From the NCBI GenBank assembly GCA_965234335.1, contig OZ248433.1, positions 38,471 through 102,470 of the forward strand: DNA of 64,000 nt, written 5' to 3'. Position 1 is the first letter of the stretch. Each line of letters begins with the position of its first letter. Shown here piece by piece: positions 45,804 to 55,175 of this stretch. The translations under genes and the position numbers were made by a program. The notes below the pieces were generated by a model. That model was not told where the DNA came from and ran no database searches. It saw only the letters and a program-made list of their open reading frames with translations. The stretch is from Leadbetterella lacustris (GTDB taxonomy: Bacteria > Bacteroidota > Bacteroidia > Cytophagales > Spirosomataceae).

Positions 45804-47852
45804 TCACTGCGGATGATAATTTCTAACCGCATTTTTCAATATTTCCTCCTTGTTAAGAGTCATTTTTTTAGGCTGTTTGGCCAAGTATGATTCCATTTGG
45901 TCGGCAAAATGCGGGCTGTTTTCGGTAGTGGAATTGCCGTAGTTGAGCATAGTTTCTATTTCTGGTAATCCCGTTTTTGAAAATCTGGCTAGGGCAATAT
46001 AGGATTCTCCTTGTTCTACTTTCACTTTTCCGTCTTTGTATGGTCTGGCGTGAGAGGCTGTTAATACATCTGGCATTCCCCACATCGGTTTTTCCGTGTT
46101 GCCTCTGACCAATTTTTGGTAGTCGCCCAATACGATTTCTGTATTTCCAAAGTGCGTCATCATATATTCTTTGGTCGATTTTAATGCTTCCAAAATACTT
46201 TCTTTGCTGATTTTTGGCCTATTGTTGTAGTCAATGGTTTTGATGTTTTTTCTTAATTCATAAAAAAGAATAAGAAAGGCAGCTCCACCTTTGCTATCTA
46301 CATCTGTTTTTCTATCCCATTGCTGAATTCTGTCTATAAGTGTTTCTAAATCAGGGTATTCCTTTGGATTGAGTTTGTACAATTCATCAATATCAACCGA
46401 AAATTTAAGATTTTTCGGCAACTGATTGTCGTATTTGATTCTTTTGAAATCCTCAAAACTTAGTTTATCGTAGTTTGCGATAAGTTCTTCAAAACGCTCA
46501 CTGCGGTTATTTTGTAGGGTTTCGTAGCCCATCGTTGGGTCAAAATCCTCGCTTTTCAGATTTTCCTTTTTGTCAGTGGCATTAAATGGGGAGTGGTTGG
46601 TGTTGAACAAATATCCACTCGGAGGATTCAAATATTGGGGTAAATCTTTTAGCGGGTGAAAGGACGTGGGCAGCGTTTTTGATGTGTTTCCTGGCACCGT
46701 ATTTTCCCAATCGTAACCTTTTTCTCTCAAAGGAATTTTCGCATTACTCACATAAAAGATGGTATCGCTACGGTCGGCATACATGGTGTTGAACATCGGT
46801 ATGGCCACCATTTCCATAGCCTTTCGAAACTCAGAATAGTTGCGGGCTTTGTTCATTCTGTACCATTGCTCCATGCCTCTGATGTCTTGGTTGGCTCCCA
46901 TTCTCATCGAAAAAGTGCCTTTGTCATTCGTTATAGTGGCTCCGTATTTGCTCCAGTATGCCTTCTTTTTTACAGGGATATTTATACCTTTTATTTTGGC
47001 TTTGAGTTTGATGGTTTTTTGTTCCAGTTCTAGCCATTGTCCGTCGTATTTGTATTGGTTTTTGTTGGCTGGATTTATTTCTAGTTGGTAAATATCTATT
47101 TTGTCGGGATAGTTTACCGTGTGAGCCCAACCAAGGTTTTCGTTCACACCCAAAGAAATTACTGGTGAGCCGGGGAACATTCCGCCCAAAATATTGAGTC
47201 CTTCTTCACTAACCAAATGTGCCTCATACCAAGCCACTGGGCCCTCCAGAGGCTGATGCGGGTTAATGTTTAGATAGGTTTTGCCATCCGTAGTTTTTGA
47301 TGAAGAAACAGCAAAGGCATTAGAACCAGCGGCCTTAAAACTTTCAAGTGTTTTGTTGTTTCCTTTAAAAAGGCTTCCCAATTCACGATCAGCACCCGAA
47401 ATTACACACAGTGAAAACGTGATGGAAGTCATGTAATCTTTGGTGGTAATTGGAAATGATTTTTTGACCAATATTTCCTTGGGGTGATTTTTGGCGTAGG
47501 CGTTTATTCCTTGGACATATCCTGAAATTAACTTTTTGAAGTCTTCAGAAAGGTCGGTGTCATATTTTTCGTTTACAATTTCTCTACATCTTAGCAATTG
47601 GACTGCATAATCTGCAGCTGCTCCGTCTTTTCCTTTGAGTTTTCCCAGCATGCCTTTGCCTATTAACATCGTCAATTGCATGGTTTTGAAATCGTCTTCG
47701 GCATTTGCGTAGGCCAATCCATAGGCCACTTCCGCATCGGTTTTGGCAAAAATATGTGGAACGCCCCATTGGTCTCTCACAATATTTATTTTCTCAGGGT
47801 TTATTTGTGCAAAAGAAGTCAGCGAAATCAAAAAACAGAATAACAATTTCAT
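45804..47852 (-). CDS. Penicillin-acylase-type Ntn hydrolase
   Basis: The 682-residue protein has a signal peptide (to SFAQ, about 15). The alpha-chain start is RDQWGVPHIFAKTDAEVAYGLAYANAEDDF. The self-cleavage site GSNAFAV places the catalytic Ser at the new N-terminus near 176. HQPLEGPVAWYEAHL and GVNENLGWAHT follow as in acyl-homoserine-lactone or cyclic-lipopeptide acylases. The substrate is an amide of unknown kind. It is monocistronic. Confidence 0.92.
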   Translation of the reverse strand: MKLLFCFLISLTSFAQINPEKINIVRDQWGVPHIFAKTDAEVAYGLAYANAEDDFKTMQLTMLIGKGMLGKLKGKDGAAADYAVQLLRCREIVNEKYDTDLSEDFKKLISGYVQGINAYAKNHPKEILVKKSFPITTKDYMTSITFSLCVISGADRELGSLFKGNNKTLESFKAAGSNAFAVSSSKTTDGKTYLNINPHQPLEGPVAWYEAHLVSEEGLNILGGMFPGSPVISLGVNENLGWAHTVNYPDKIDIYQLEINPANKNQYKYDGQWLELEQKTIKLKAKIKGINIPVKKKAYWSKYGATITNDKGTFSMRMGANQDIRGMEQWYRMNKARNYSEFRKAMEMVAIPMFNTMYADRSDTIFYVSNAKIPLREKGYDWENTVPGNTSKTLPTSFHPLKDLPQYLNPPSGYLFNTNHSPFNATDKKENLKSEDFDPTMGYETLQNNRSERFEELIANYDKLSFEDFKRIKYDNQLPKNLKFSVDIDELYKLNPKEYPDLETLIDRIQQWDRKTDVDSKGGAAFLILFYELRKNIKTIDYNNRPKISKESILEALKSTKEYMMTHFGNTEIVLGDYQKLVRGNTEKPMWGMPDVLTASHARPYKDGKVKVEQGESYIALARFSKTGLPEIETMLNYGNSTTENSPHFADQMESYLAKQPKKMTLNKEEILKNAVRNYHPQ

Positions 47853-48012
47853 AGAATAGGTTGATTAAACAATTAGAATCGGAAATATACGAATTTCTAT
47901 TCTTTTGAGCGTTATTCTAACTTCGTTAAGTTGAAATTGTTCTAACAAAAGCGTGTTTTACCTAAATATCCTGCATATCAGCCAAAGCCAATTTCAAATC
48001 AGTTGCAGGCAA

Positions 48013-48345
48013 TTACACCAGTCTGAATATCTGTTTCATCATTACCCATTTTTCGTCAGGTTTGGCAATTGGTAGGGCTTGCTGAAAAGTCCACATGAAA
48101 TTTTCCCATTTCTGTACAATCGGATTCTCGGCGTCGGCTTTCGATTTGGCTTCAAAAGAAAAATCATCCTCGGTATCCATTATCATAAACATGCGGGTGC
48201 CAATTCGGTAAATTTGCATGTCTATAATGCCGGCTACCACTATCGTTTCTCGAATTTCGGGCCAAATGTTCTCGTGTATTTTTTCGTATTGGGCTATAGA
48301 GGCCTCATCGTCTTTTAAATCCAGGGCAAAACAATATCTTTTCAT
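48013..48345 (-). CDS. rhaM: L-rhamnose mutarotase-like protein
   Basis: The 110-residue protein has the RhaM/DUF718 pattern: a YEKIHENIWPEI start helix, the MQIYRIGTRMFMIMDT strand pair and NPIVQKWENFMW. It interconverts sugar anomers. It starts one base after the end of the fucose permease gene, so both serve deoxysugar use. Confidence 0.92.
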   Translation of the reverse strand: MKRYCFALDLKDDEASIAQYEKIHENIWPEIRETIVVAGIIDMQIYRIGTRMFMIMDTEDDFSFEAKSKADAENPIVQKWENFMWTFQQALPIAKPDEKWVMMKQIFRLV

Positions 48346-48346
48346 A

Positions 48347-49594
48347 TCAGGCTGCTTTTTTGTGACCCACTAAACCATAATACAAAACCACTATGAAACA
48401 AACCAAAGGTACCCAATAACCGACCTGAATATTGTCGTTAGAGTTGTCGATAATATAACCCATAATAACAGGAAAAATAGCTCCACCAATAATGGCCATA
48501 ACTATCAGTGAAGAAGCGGGTTTGGTGTTTTCTTTGAGGTCAATTATACCCAAAGAAAATATCGTAGGAAACATGATGGACATAAAGAAACCGAGTCCGC
48601 CGAGAGCCAAAACCACATTTTTGCCATCGGCATAAACTGCCACTAGGCTCAGCAAAATACACATGGCAGCATAAACGCTCAACAACTTTGCTGGGGCAAG
48701 GTATTTCATGATAAAGGTGCCAAGAAAACGTCCCACCATGAAGAGGATTCCATAAATACCGAGGTAATAACCAGCCGTCTTTTCGTCCACACCACCGCCT
48801 GAAATGGCCATTCTGACAAAGAAACTGGTTACACATACCTGAGCTCCAACATAAAAAAGCTGGGCAATTACGGCCCAAGTCAGGTGTTTGTGTTTTAAGG
48901 CACCGGCTATGCTGCCGGTGGTTTCGCCTTGGTCTTCTTCTTTAAATTCTGGGAATTTCAAAACCATAAAAAGTACGGCTATCAACAATAAAAATCCGCC
49001 CAAAATCATGTACGGCATTTTAACCGAAGCCGCTTCTGAGGTCAAATATGCGATTTTTTCTACTTCTGGAAGTAGATTAAGTTCTTCAGAAGAATATTCT
49101 TTGCCAGATAATATAAAGATAGTGCCTACCATTGGAGCTAAAAATGCAGCTAATCCATTAAACGATTGTGCAAGATTGAGCCTAGTGGTAGCGTCTTTGG
49201 CGTCGCCCAGCTTCGTGGCGTAAGGATTGGCAGCAGTTTCAAGAATAGTTAAGCCAATGCCAATAATAAATAAACCCAAAAGAAAAATGCTGTAGGTACG
49301 AGAATTCGCTGCTGGAACAAACAAAAATGCTCCCAAACTGAAGACCAATAAACCCAAGATTATTCCTTTTTTGTAACCAAATTTTTTCAAAACCAAACCT
49401 GCAGGAATTGCCCCTAAAAAATAAGCCAAATAAACTGCTGTATCTACAAATGTAGATTGCATATTGCTTAGCTGTAATGCTTTACGAAGGTGTGGAATAA
49501 GGATGCCGTTGAGGTTATTGGCAAAGCCCCACATAAAAAACAGGCAAGTGACCAACACAAACGGAACCAAGTAATTGGGTTTATTTTCTTTCAT
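48347..49594 (-). CDS. fucP: L-fucose:H+ symporter permease, MFS
   Basis: The 415-residue protein has twelve helices. The N-terminal FFMWGFANNLNGILIPHLRKALQLSN and ETAANPYATKLG are FucP signatures. The later ISGGGVDEKTAGYYLGIYG and ILGGAIFPVIMGYI-type segments also fit. It brings fucose or a related deoxysugar into the cell. It is the first gene of a two-gene operon with rhaM. Confidence 0.93.
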   Translation of the reverse strand: MKENKPNYLVPFVLVTCLFFMWGFANNLNGILIPHLRKALQLSNMQSTFVDTAVYLAYFLGAIPAGLVLKKFGYKKGIILGLLVFSLGAFLFVPAANSRTYSIFLLGLFIIGIGLTILETAANPYATKLGDAKDATTRLNLAQSFNGLAAFLAPMVGTIFILSGKEYSSEELNLLPEVEKIAYLTSEAASVKMPYMILGGFLLLIAVLFMVLKFPEFKEEDQGETTGSIAGALKHKHLTWAVIAQLFYVGAQVCVTSFFVRMAISGGGVDEKTAGYYLGIYGILFMVGRFLGTFIMKYLAPAKLLSVYAAMCILLSLVAVYADGKNVVLALGGLGFFMSIMFPTIFSLGIIDLKENTKPASSLIVMAIIGGAIFPVIMGYIIDNSNDNIQVGYWVPLVCFIVVLYYGLVGHKKAA

Positions 49595-49814
49595 TTAGGG
49601 TTAAATTTTTTGCAAGGTAATTTTTTCAGGACAAATCTGGAAGAAAGAAGACTTTTTTTTGATAAACACATAGCTGTCTGGATATTTTATTTAAAACACA
49701 TAGGCACATAGTAAACATAGAATTCGATGACCCCTAGGTGTTAAATAAGCATGCTGAAACCTATGATACTTGTGTGCCCATGTGTTAAATATAACATCCA
49801 ACAAAAACTTTCCG

Positions 49815-49822
49815 TACCTTTG
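49815..49822 (+). promoter_or_regulatory. -7 element (TACCTTTG) four bases before a start codon
   Basis: TACCTTTG is an exact TAnnTTTG match at 49815-49822, and the ATG of the helicase gene begins at 49826. Since transcription in Bacteroidota starts about 5-8 bases after this element, the mRNA would have almost no leader. Confidence 0.55.
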
Positions 49823-49825
49823 TAC

Positions 49826-51124
49826 ATGGAAAAAATCTTAGCAAAAATAGGTATTGAGGCATTGAATAAAATGCAGATCGCTACCCAAAAGAGTATTTTA
49901 GAGCATCCCAACACCCTTTTGTTATCTCCAACGGGTTCTGGCAAAACTTTGGCGTTTTTGTTGCCTTTGCTCCAAATTCTTAAACCAGTTGAAAATCAAA
50001 TTCAGGCCATCATTCTGGTTCCTACACGTGAGTTAGCCTTACAAATAGAGTCCGTTTGGAAAAGTATAGGTTCGGGGCATAAAATAAGTGCATTCTATGG
50101 TGGTCACAGCATGGAAGTGGAGGTGAACAGCCTTAAAAATCCCCCAGCCTTGGTGGTGGGTACGCCCGGACGAATTGCCGATCATTACACCCGCCATACA
50201 ATAGATTCTATGCAGGTAGAAACCATCATTTTTGACGAATTCGACAAATCTTTGGAAATGGGATTTCATGAACAAATGCAGTTTATTTTGGAGCGATTGC
50301 CCAATTTGAATAAATACATATTTGTGTCTGCTACCCAAGGAATTAGCCTGCCTGGATTCTTGAAAATAGACGAGGTAAATACCTTGGACTTTATCAACGA
50401 TGGACAAAGAAACGAAGGTTTAACACTGAAATATGTCAGAACCAATAACAAAATAAGATCGCTCAACTTGCTACTTGGACAAATAACCCAAACGCCAACT
50501 TTGATATTTTGCAATCAGCGTGATGAGGTAGAAGAAGTGGCCAATCTTTTGACAAAGAATGGCATAAATTGTGGTGTTTTTCATGGAAAAATAGAGCAGG
50601 TGGATCGTGAAAAAGCTTTGATAAGATTCAGAAACGGCAGTGTAAGATATTTGGTGAGTACCGACTTAGCCGCCAGAGGTTTGGATATACCCGAAGTAGA
50701 AAATGTGATCCATTATTCCATGCCTTTTCATGAGCAAGAATTCATCCATCGCAATGGACGCACGGCACGAATGAACGCCACAGGTGTGGCATATTTCTTT
50801 TTGGAAGAAAATGCAAAACAGCCTCAATATATTTCTCAGCTGCCCGAGGAGCTCGTTTTGGAACAAAAACAACACGCAGTTACCAAAGAATCGTGGACCA
50901 CGCTATATTTTAGTGGAGGTAAAAAAGACAAGATAAATAAGATAGATATCGTAGGGTTTTGTTTGCAAAAAGGTGAAATAGAAAAAGACGCTTTGGGCAA
51001 AATAGAAGTACAAGATTTCGCATCTTATGTGGCTATAGCTACAGACCAAGTGCAGGTATTTTTGAAAAACATAAAAGATCAAAAAATTAAGGGGAAGAAA
51101 TTGAAGATTGAGGTGGCTAGGTGA
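49826..51124 (+). CDS. DEAD-box RNA helicase
   Basis: The ATG at 49826 is favoured because the upstream extension lacks helicase sequence and contains the promoter. About 432 residues: Q motif-like IEALNKMQIATQ, motif I SPTGSGKT, Ia PTRELALQ, II as DEFD rather than DEAD, III SAT, then VI HRNGRTAR. A C-terminal DbpA-like RNA-binding domain follows (about 360-432). The DEFD variation of motif II is unusual but conservative. Likely a role in ribosome assembly. Confidence 0.92.
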   Translation: MEKILAKIGIEALNKMQIATQKSILEHPNTLLLSPTGSGKTLAFLLPLLQILKPVENQIQAIILVPTRELALQIESVWKSIGSGHKISAFYGGHSMEVEVNSLKNPPALVVGTPGRIADHYTRHTIDSMQVETIIFDEFDKSLEMGFHEQMQFILERLPNLNKYIFVSATQGISLPGFLKIDEVNTLDFINDGQRNEGLTLKYVRTNNKIRSLNLLLGQITQTPTLIFCNQRDEVEEVANLLTKNGINCGVFHGKIEQVDREKALIRFRNGSVRYLVSTDLAARGLDIPEVENVIHYSMPFHEQEFIHRNGRTARMNATGVAYFFLEENAKQPQYISQLPEELVLEQKQHAVTKESWTTLYFSGGKKDKINKIDIVGFCLQKGEIEKDALGKIEVQDFASYVAIATDQVQVFLKNIKDQKIKGKKLKIEVAR

Positions 51125-51168
51125 GTTTGAAAGAATGCAACGCCCGTTTATTTAAAGAAGTTTTAGGT

Positions 51169-51708
51169 TTATGCCATTTTCCATTCTCTAAATTTTACTT
51201 GCTTTTCAATTTCAGGTCTCCATTGGTTGAGACTCGAGAATGTCTCGCATAATTTTTCATGATAGTAAATCTGATACCAAGTCTTATTTTCAAATTCAGT
51301 CACATTTTTGAAAGCTTTTTCAGAATGTACAGTGAGTTTTAAAATAAACTCATCCTTAGGCTCTCGGTGACTATTGATAACTTGGCTTAAAAAAACTGGT
51401 GTAACGTTTATGTCTTGAGCAAATTGGCTCCGCTTTGAATAAATAGTGTCAACGTAAGTTTCCAAGAATTGGGCAAAATGATTTTGGCTATCATGGATTG
51501 GCTCCTTAAGATAGTTTTCCATTCTTAATTTCAACTGTAATAGTTTTGCACGAAGAATTTCATCTTTCGATAGATTCTTCATTCTAGCTAAACGTGCTTC
51601 CATTAAAGCCACTGCATCTTCCTCTTTATCTTTTGCTGATTTATATCTTGAGTCCACTCCATATTCTGAATCTGCGTTGATAATGCTCTGTTTTTTAGTC
51701 ATGGTCAT
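51169..51708 (-). CDS. Helix-turn-helix protein paired with a GNAT-like gene
   Basis: The 179-residue protein has a charged helical N-terminal half (ARLARMKNLSKDEILRAKLLQLKLRME). An XRE-like HTH follows at about 88-140 (SKRSQFAQDINVTPVFLSQVINSHREP). The C-terminus is rich in Trp/Tyr (TWYQIYYHEKL). The start overlaps the end of the GNAT-like gene by 14 bp, so they are coupled. The arrangement resembles toxin-antitoxin pairs; the DNA-binding half would be the regulator or antitoxin (inference). Confidence 0.75.
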   Translation of the reverse strand: MTMTKKQSIINADSEYGVDSRYKSAKDKEEDAVALMEARLARMKNLSKDEILRAKLLQLKLRMENYLKEPIHDSQNHFAQFLETYVDTIYSKRSQFAQDINVTPVFLSQVINSHREPKDEFILKLTVHSEKAFKNVTEFENKTWYQIYYHEKLCETFSSLNQWRPEIEKQVKFREWKMA

Positions 51709-52162
51709 ATTTGTTAATCAAGTTTACTATTTCAGGAACTTCTAAGCTCAAAGTCATCCCAGTCATATTCATGTTGTATTTCGTCATGTAATGTTTTGCA
51801 ATTGAACTTTTTGGCCTCAGCGAAACACATGCCATTTGACCGAAGTCAGCAAGGGCAATTTTGGCCACATAAGCTATAAGATTTCCTGTGATTTTGTCAA
51901 ACTGTTTTTCTTTTCCTTTATTCTCTACTGATACCGTTAGTAGTCTAATATGTATTCGCCACTCTGATGGAATTCTTTCTATTGAAACTAAACCAAGAAT
52001 GTCTTTCTGTCCTTTCAGTACTAATTTGTACACTTCTTCCTTCTTTTCTTCTTTCCAGTCAAAAAAATACCGAGCTTTTGAAATGGATGTAAAGTCTGTG
52101 TTTGTAACAGGCAAAACCTCTATCGGGCAAATGTTCCCTGTTAAAACTTCTACGATATTCAT
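51695..52162 (-). CDS. GNAT-like protein, paralogue of the frame at 33932
   Basis: The start at 52162 (MNIVEVLTGN) is preferred over a TTG at 52177 that lies in a promoter-like TATTTTG. The protein is 155 residues with YFFDWKEEKKEEVYKL, GLVSIE, KITGNLIAYVAKIAL and SSIAKHYMTKYNMNM, matching blocks in the 33932 gene. The fold looks like an acetyltransferase, but the acetyl-CoA pyrophosphate loop is not obvious. Catalysis is uncertain. Confidence 0.72.
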   Translation of the reverse strand: MNIVEVLTGNICPIEVLPVTNTDFTSISKARYFFDWKEEKKEEVYKLVLKGQKDILGLVSIERIPSEWRIHIRLLTVSVENKGKEKQFDKITGNLIAYVAKIALADFGQMACVSLRPKSSIAKHYMTKYNMNMTGMTLSLEVPEIVNLINKYDHD

Positions 52163-52177
52163 AACGTAAAGATACAA

Positions 52178-52499
52178 AATAAGTTTCCAAAAAACGGAAT
52201 GTTTTTAATTAAAATTATATAAAATGGGAAAGCTTTAGGTCTAAATAAAAAGGCCCGGAGCTGTTCCTCTTTTGAGGAATGAATTGTCAGATTGCCAATA
52301 ATGTTATTGTGAACGGGATTTTAAAAAATTTAGGTTTTGCAAGTAAAACTTGCATGACACTCCAACGATGGTGGAACCATCGTAGAGCTGGAATATTAAA
52401 TTATAATGTTTTTGTTTGTTCTCCTTTTTCAAAAATAATCATTTAACACCTACTTAATAATTTGGTTATTTTGGATTCGGAATTTTGCAAAAAAAACTA
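52178..52499. other. Structured gap upstream of two divergent genes
   Basis: No gene is visible in this 322-bp gap. It holds three hairpins in 120 bp: TTCCTC-tttt-GAGGAA (52264-52279), GCAAG-taaaa-CTTGC (52339-52353) and ACGATGG-tggaa-CCATCGT (52365-52383). None is followed by a good T tract. They could be repetitive elements, an RNA or binding sites. The gap also holds promoters for the GNAT-like gene and the phosphoesterase. Confidence 0.55.
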
Positions 52500-53417
52500 A
52501 TGCAAAGACGCGGCCTTTTAAAAAGTCTTGGACTGATAACAGGTGGGTTGGTTTTACCGAAAGAAATTTTAGCCAAAGAAGCCCCGAAAAATAAATCGAT
52601 TCGAATAGCTCACATCACGGATACTCACGTTCAACCCCACATAGGTGCAGCCAAAGGTTTTGAGAAATGTCTTCATCATATTCAGAATTTAGAACATAAA
52701 GTGGATTTTGTAGTCAATGGTGGTGATGCCATCATGGGTACGCATCATGCCTCAGAAAACAGTATTGGCAAACAATGGGAATTGTACAAAAAAGTCATTG
52801 GTTCGGAAAATCATTTACCTGTTTATAACTGTATCGGTAACCACGATATTTATCGTAAAAAGGACGATTTGCAAGGTTTTGAGGATGGTAAGAAAGTAGC
52901 GATGGATCATTTAGAGATGAGCAAAACCTATTATGCCTTCAATGCCGCCAACTGGAAAGTGATTGTTTTGGATAGCGTTCAAGGCAAACTAAATTTAAAA
53001 GGATACCAAGGTAAAATAGATGAAGAGCAAATGGATTGGCTCAAAAATCAACTCAAAGAAACCCCAAAGGAAACCCATATCCTAATCGTTTCTCATATTC
53101 CTATTTTGTCGGCTTGTGTTTTTTTAGATGGTAAAAACTTTAAAAACGGCGAGTGGCGTGTGCCCGAAACCTGGATGCACTCCGACACGGAAGATTTGGT
53201 GGAGCTCTTTGCCAATTATCCCAATATCAAACTGGCTATCAGCGGCCATATTCACCTGACTGATAAAATAGAATATAACCAAATAACGTATTGCTGCAAC
53301 GGTGCCGTGAGCGGTAACTGGTGGATGGGAAATTATAAACAAACCAAGCCGGGCTATGCCATTGTAGATTTGTATGAAGATGGCACATTTGAGAATAAGT
53401 ATATGAGTTATTATTGA
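52500..53417 (+). CDS. Exported calcineurin-like metallophosphoesterase
   Basis: The ATG at 52500 is preferred over a TTG at 52485. About 305 residues with a Tat-like start (QRRGLLKSLG). The core has HITDTHVQPH, NGGDAIMGTH, CIGNHDIY, VSHIPIL and SGHIHLTD, so all metal ligands are present. Substrate unknown. The gene is followed 40 bp later by a second phosphohydrolase, so they may be one operon. Confidence 0.9.
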   Translation: MQRRGLLKSLGLITGGLVLPKEILAKEAPKNKSIRIAHITDTHVQPHIGAAKGFEKCLHHIQNLEHKVDFVVNGGDAIMGTHHASENSIGKQWELYKKVIGSENHLPVYNCIGNHDIYRKKDDLQGFEDGKKVAMDHLEMSKTYYAFNAANWKVIVLDSVQGKLNLKGYQGKIDEEQMDWLKNQLKETPKETHILIVSHIPILSACVFLDGKNFKNGEWRVPETWMHSDTEDLVELFANYPNIKLAISGHIHLTDKIEYNQITYCCNGAVSGNWWMGNYKQTKPGYAIVDLYEDGTFENKYMSYY

Positions 53418-53457
53418 AGTTTTTTTTCTATTTTCGATTATAATTATTCAATCAATC

Positions 53458-54525
53458 ATGAGGAAACTATTACTTATTTGCTTTTTATTTGCTTATAAAC
53501 AGTCATTTAGCCAAAAAACAGAGAATGTTTTTCTAATTACATCTGATGGACTTCGTTGGCAGGATGTGTTTTCAGGGGCTGATTCTGCCATTATTTTCAA
53601 TAAAACTTTTACACCTGATTCTGCCGAAACTGTTAAGGAATTTTGGGCCAAAACGCCTCAAGAAAGAAGAGAGAAGTTTTTGCCTTTTTTATGGAGAACG
53701 GTGGCCAGAAGGGGCCAAATTTACGGTAATAGATGGAAGGGTAACTTTATGGACGTGGACAATATTTATCGATTTTCTTATCCGGGTTACAACGAATTGC
53801 TATCTGGATTTGCCGATGTAGAAATCAATTCAAACGATAAAAATTATAACAAGAATGTTACGGTTTTGGAATATCTCAACAATCAGCCCAAATTGAAAGG
53901 AAAAGTGGCAGCCTTTAGCACTTGGGATGTTTTTCCGTATATTATCAATGACAGAAGGAGCGGTATTCCGGTGAATTCTGGGCATGAATTGGTGGAAGGT
54001 AAACTATCGCCAAAACAAGAATTGCTGAACCAAATACAACAAATAGCTCCACACGCCAAGGCCGAGCGGCACGATTTTATTACTTATTTTCAAGCCAAAG
54101 AGTATGTAGCTTTGAAGAAACCCAAGGTGATGTTTATTTCCTTTGACGACACCGACGGCTTCGCCCATGCGGGTAAATACAAGGAATATCTAGAATCTGC
54201 CCAGGCTTTTGACAAATACCTCAGCGACCTTTGGAATTACTGCCAGTCGCAACCGCAATACAAAGACAAAACTACGTTTATCATCACCACCGACCACGGT
54301 AGGGGAGATATCGTGAAGTCAGAATGGACGAGCCACGGCCAGAGAATCAGAGACGCCGCACAGATTTGGATGGCAGTAATCGGCCCAGACACCCCTGCCA
54401 AAGGCGAATTGACCACCCAACAAAATCTTTTCCAAAACCAAATCGCCAAAACGATGGCTGCTTTTTTGGGCCATAATTTTGAAAATGGGAAGGAGATTGG
54501 GAAGGTAATTGATGGGGTCAAGTAG
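53458..54525 (+). CDS. Exported alkaline phosphatase superfamily protein
   Basis: The 355-residue protein has a signal peptide (to QSFSQ). The nucleophile region is LITSDGLRWQDVFSGAD, followed by metal-site segments FISFDDTDGFAHAG and FIITTDHGRGD, and a final His in WTSHGQRI. This resembles phosphodiesterase/phosphoglycerate-mutase-like alkaline phosphatase members. It probably shares a transcript with the phosphoesterase before it. Confidence 0.9.
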   Translation: MRKLLLICFLFAYKQSFSQKTENVFLITSDGLRWQDVFSGADSAIIFNKTFTPDSAETVKEFWAKTPQERREKFLPFLWRTVARRGQIYGNRWKGNFMDVDNIYRFSYPGYNELLSGFADVEINSNDKNYNKNVTVLEYLNNQPKLKGKVAAFSTWDVFPYIINDRRSGIPVNSGHELVEGKLSPKQELLNQIQQIAPHAKAERHDFITYFQAKEYVALKKPKVMFISFDDTDGFAHAGKYKEYLESAQAFDKYLSDLWNYCQSQPQYKDKTTFIITTDHGRGDIVKSEWTSHGQRIRDAAQIWMAVIGPDTPAKGELTTQQNLFQNQIAKTMAAFLGHNFENGKEIGKVIDGVK

Positions 54526-54645
54526 GAAGCCCAAGATTGTATTTCTAAAGAGTCAAAGAAATACTCTTTAGGTGTTAAAAAAACTGAACATGGAAAACTA
54601 AAGGTTTATTGCGAAACTATTTTTCCTCCTAAATTATTAATACAG

Positions 54646-54674
54646 AAAAAGTCCCCAATTCGGGGACTTTTTGT
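54646..54674. terminator. Bidirectional intrinsic terminator
   Basis: AAAAAGTCCCC-AATTC-GGGGACTTTTT is a perfect hairpin with T runs on both strands (stem 54646-54656 with 54662-54672). It can end the phosphatase transcript from the left and the minus-strand pseudogene from the right. Confidence 0.92.
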
Positions 54675-54712
54675 ATTTTTAGAATATATCATTTACACCT
54701 ATTTAAGGCAAT

Positions 54713-55175
54713 TTACACCCCATCCTCAGCCAAAGTGGCGGTTTTGGTGTTGTCGTCTGAATGTCTATCAATCAACTTATTGATGGGGTCTATGCCCGCT
54801 TTTTTCGGTTTTTCTTTTACTATGATGGTAAACGTATTTGCCTTCTTGTTCACCTTGTGTTTTTGTAAGTAGAGCAGATTTGGCTCACCTTTTTTGTCTT
54901 CGCCATATACACCCACATCTATCCAGTCATTGATGGCAATCGGTTTTTCGGCACCTGAGCTATCGGCTCTGAATTTCTCACTCGAAGTTGTTATTTTAAC
55001 TTCAAAAGTCTTGTTTTTCAGTTCCTTGTATTCTACTTTTTCGGTTTTGTTTTCAAATAGCGTTATGGTCTCAAACATATCGGTGATAATATTTTTGAGT
55101 GAATCAGGTGTTTGGGCCTTGAAATATCCGAGGAGGTCGTTGCTTGTTGGGTCTTCTAATCGATTAAATAACTAT
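54713..55175 (-). pseudogene. C-terminal remnant of an M1-family aminopeptidase/ABC permease
   Basis: The longest ATG frame (start 55078) gives 121 residues, but coding continues upstream in the same frame to about 55172 (NRLEDPTSNDLLGYFKAQ, TPDSLKNIITDMFETI) before a TAG. The NDWIDVGVYGEDKKGEP and KAGIDPINKLIDRHSDDN blocks match the extreme C-terminus of M1 peptidase/ABC-2 permease fusions, which are over 1000 residues. So the 5' nine-tenths is gone and the visible Met is internal. Confidence 0.75.

Noticed and set aside
52163..52177. TTG start for the GNAT-like gene at 52177
   Set aside because: This TTG lies within a TATTTTG promoter-like element shared with the paralogous locus, so the ATG at 52162 is the better start.
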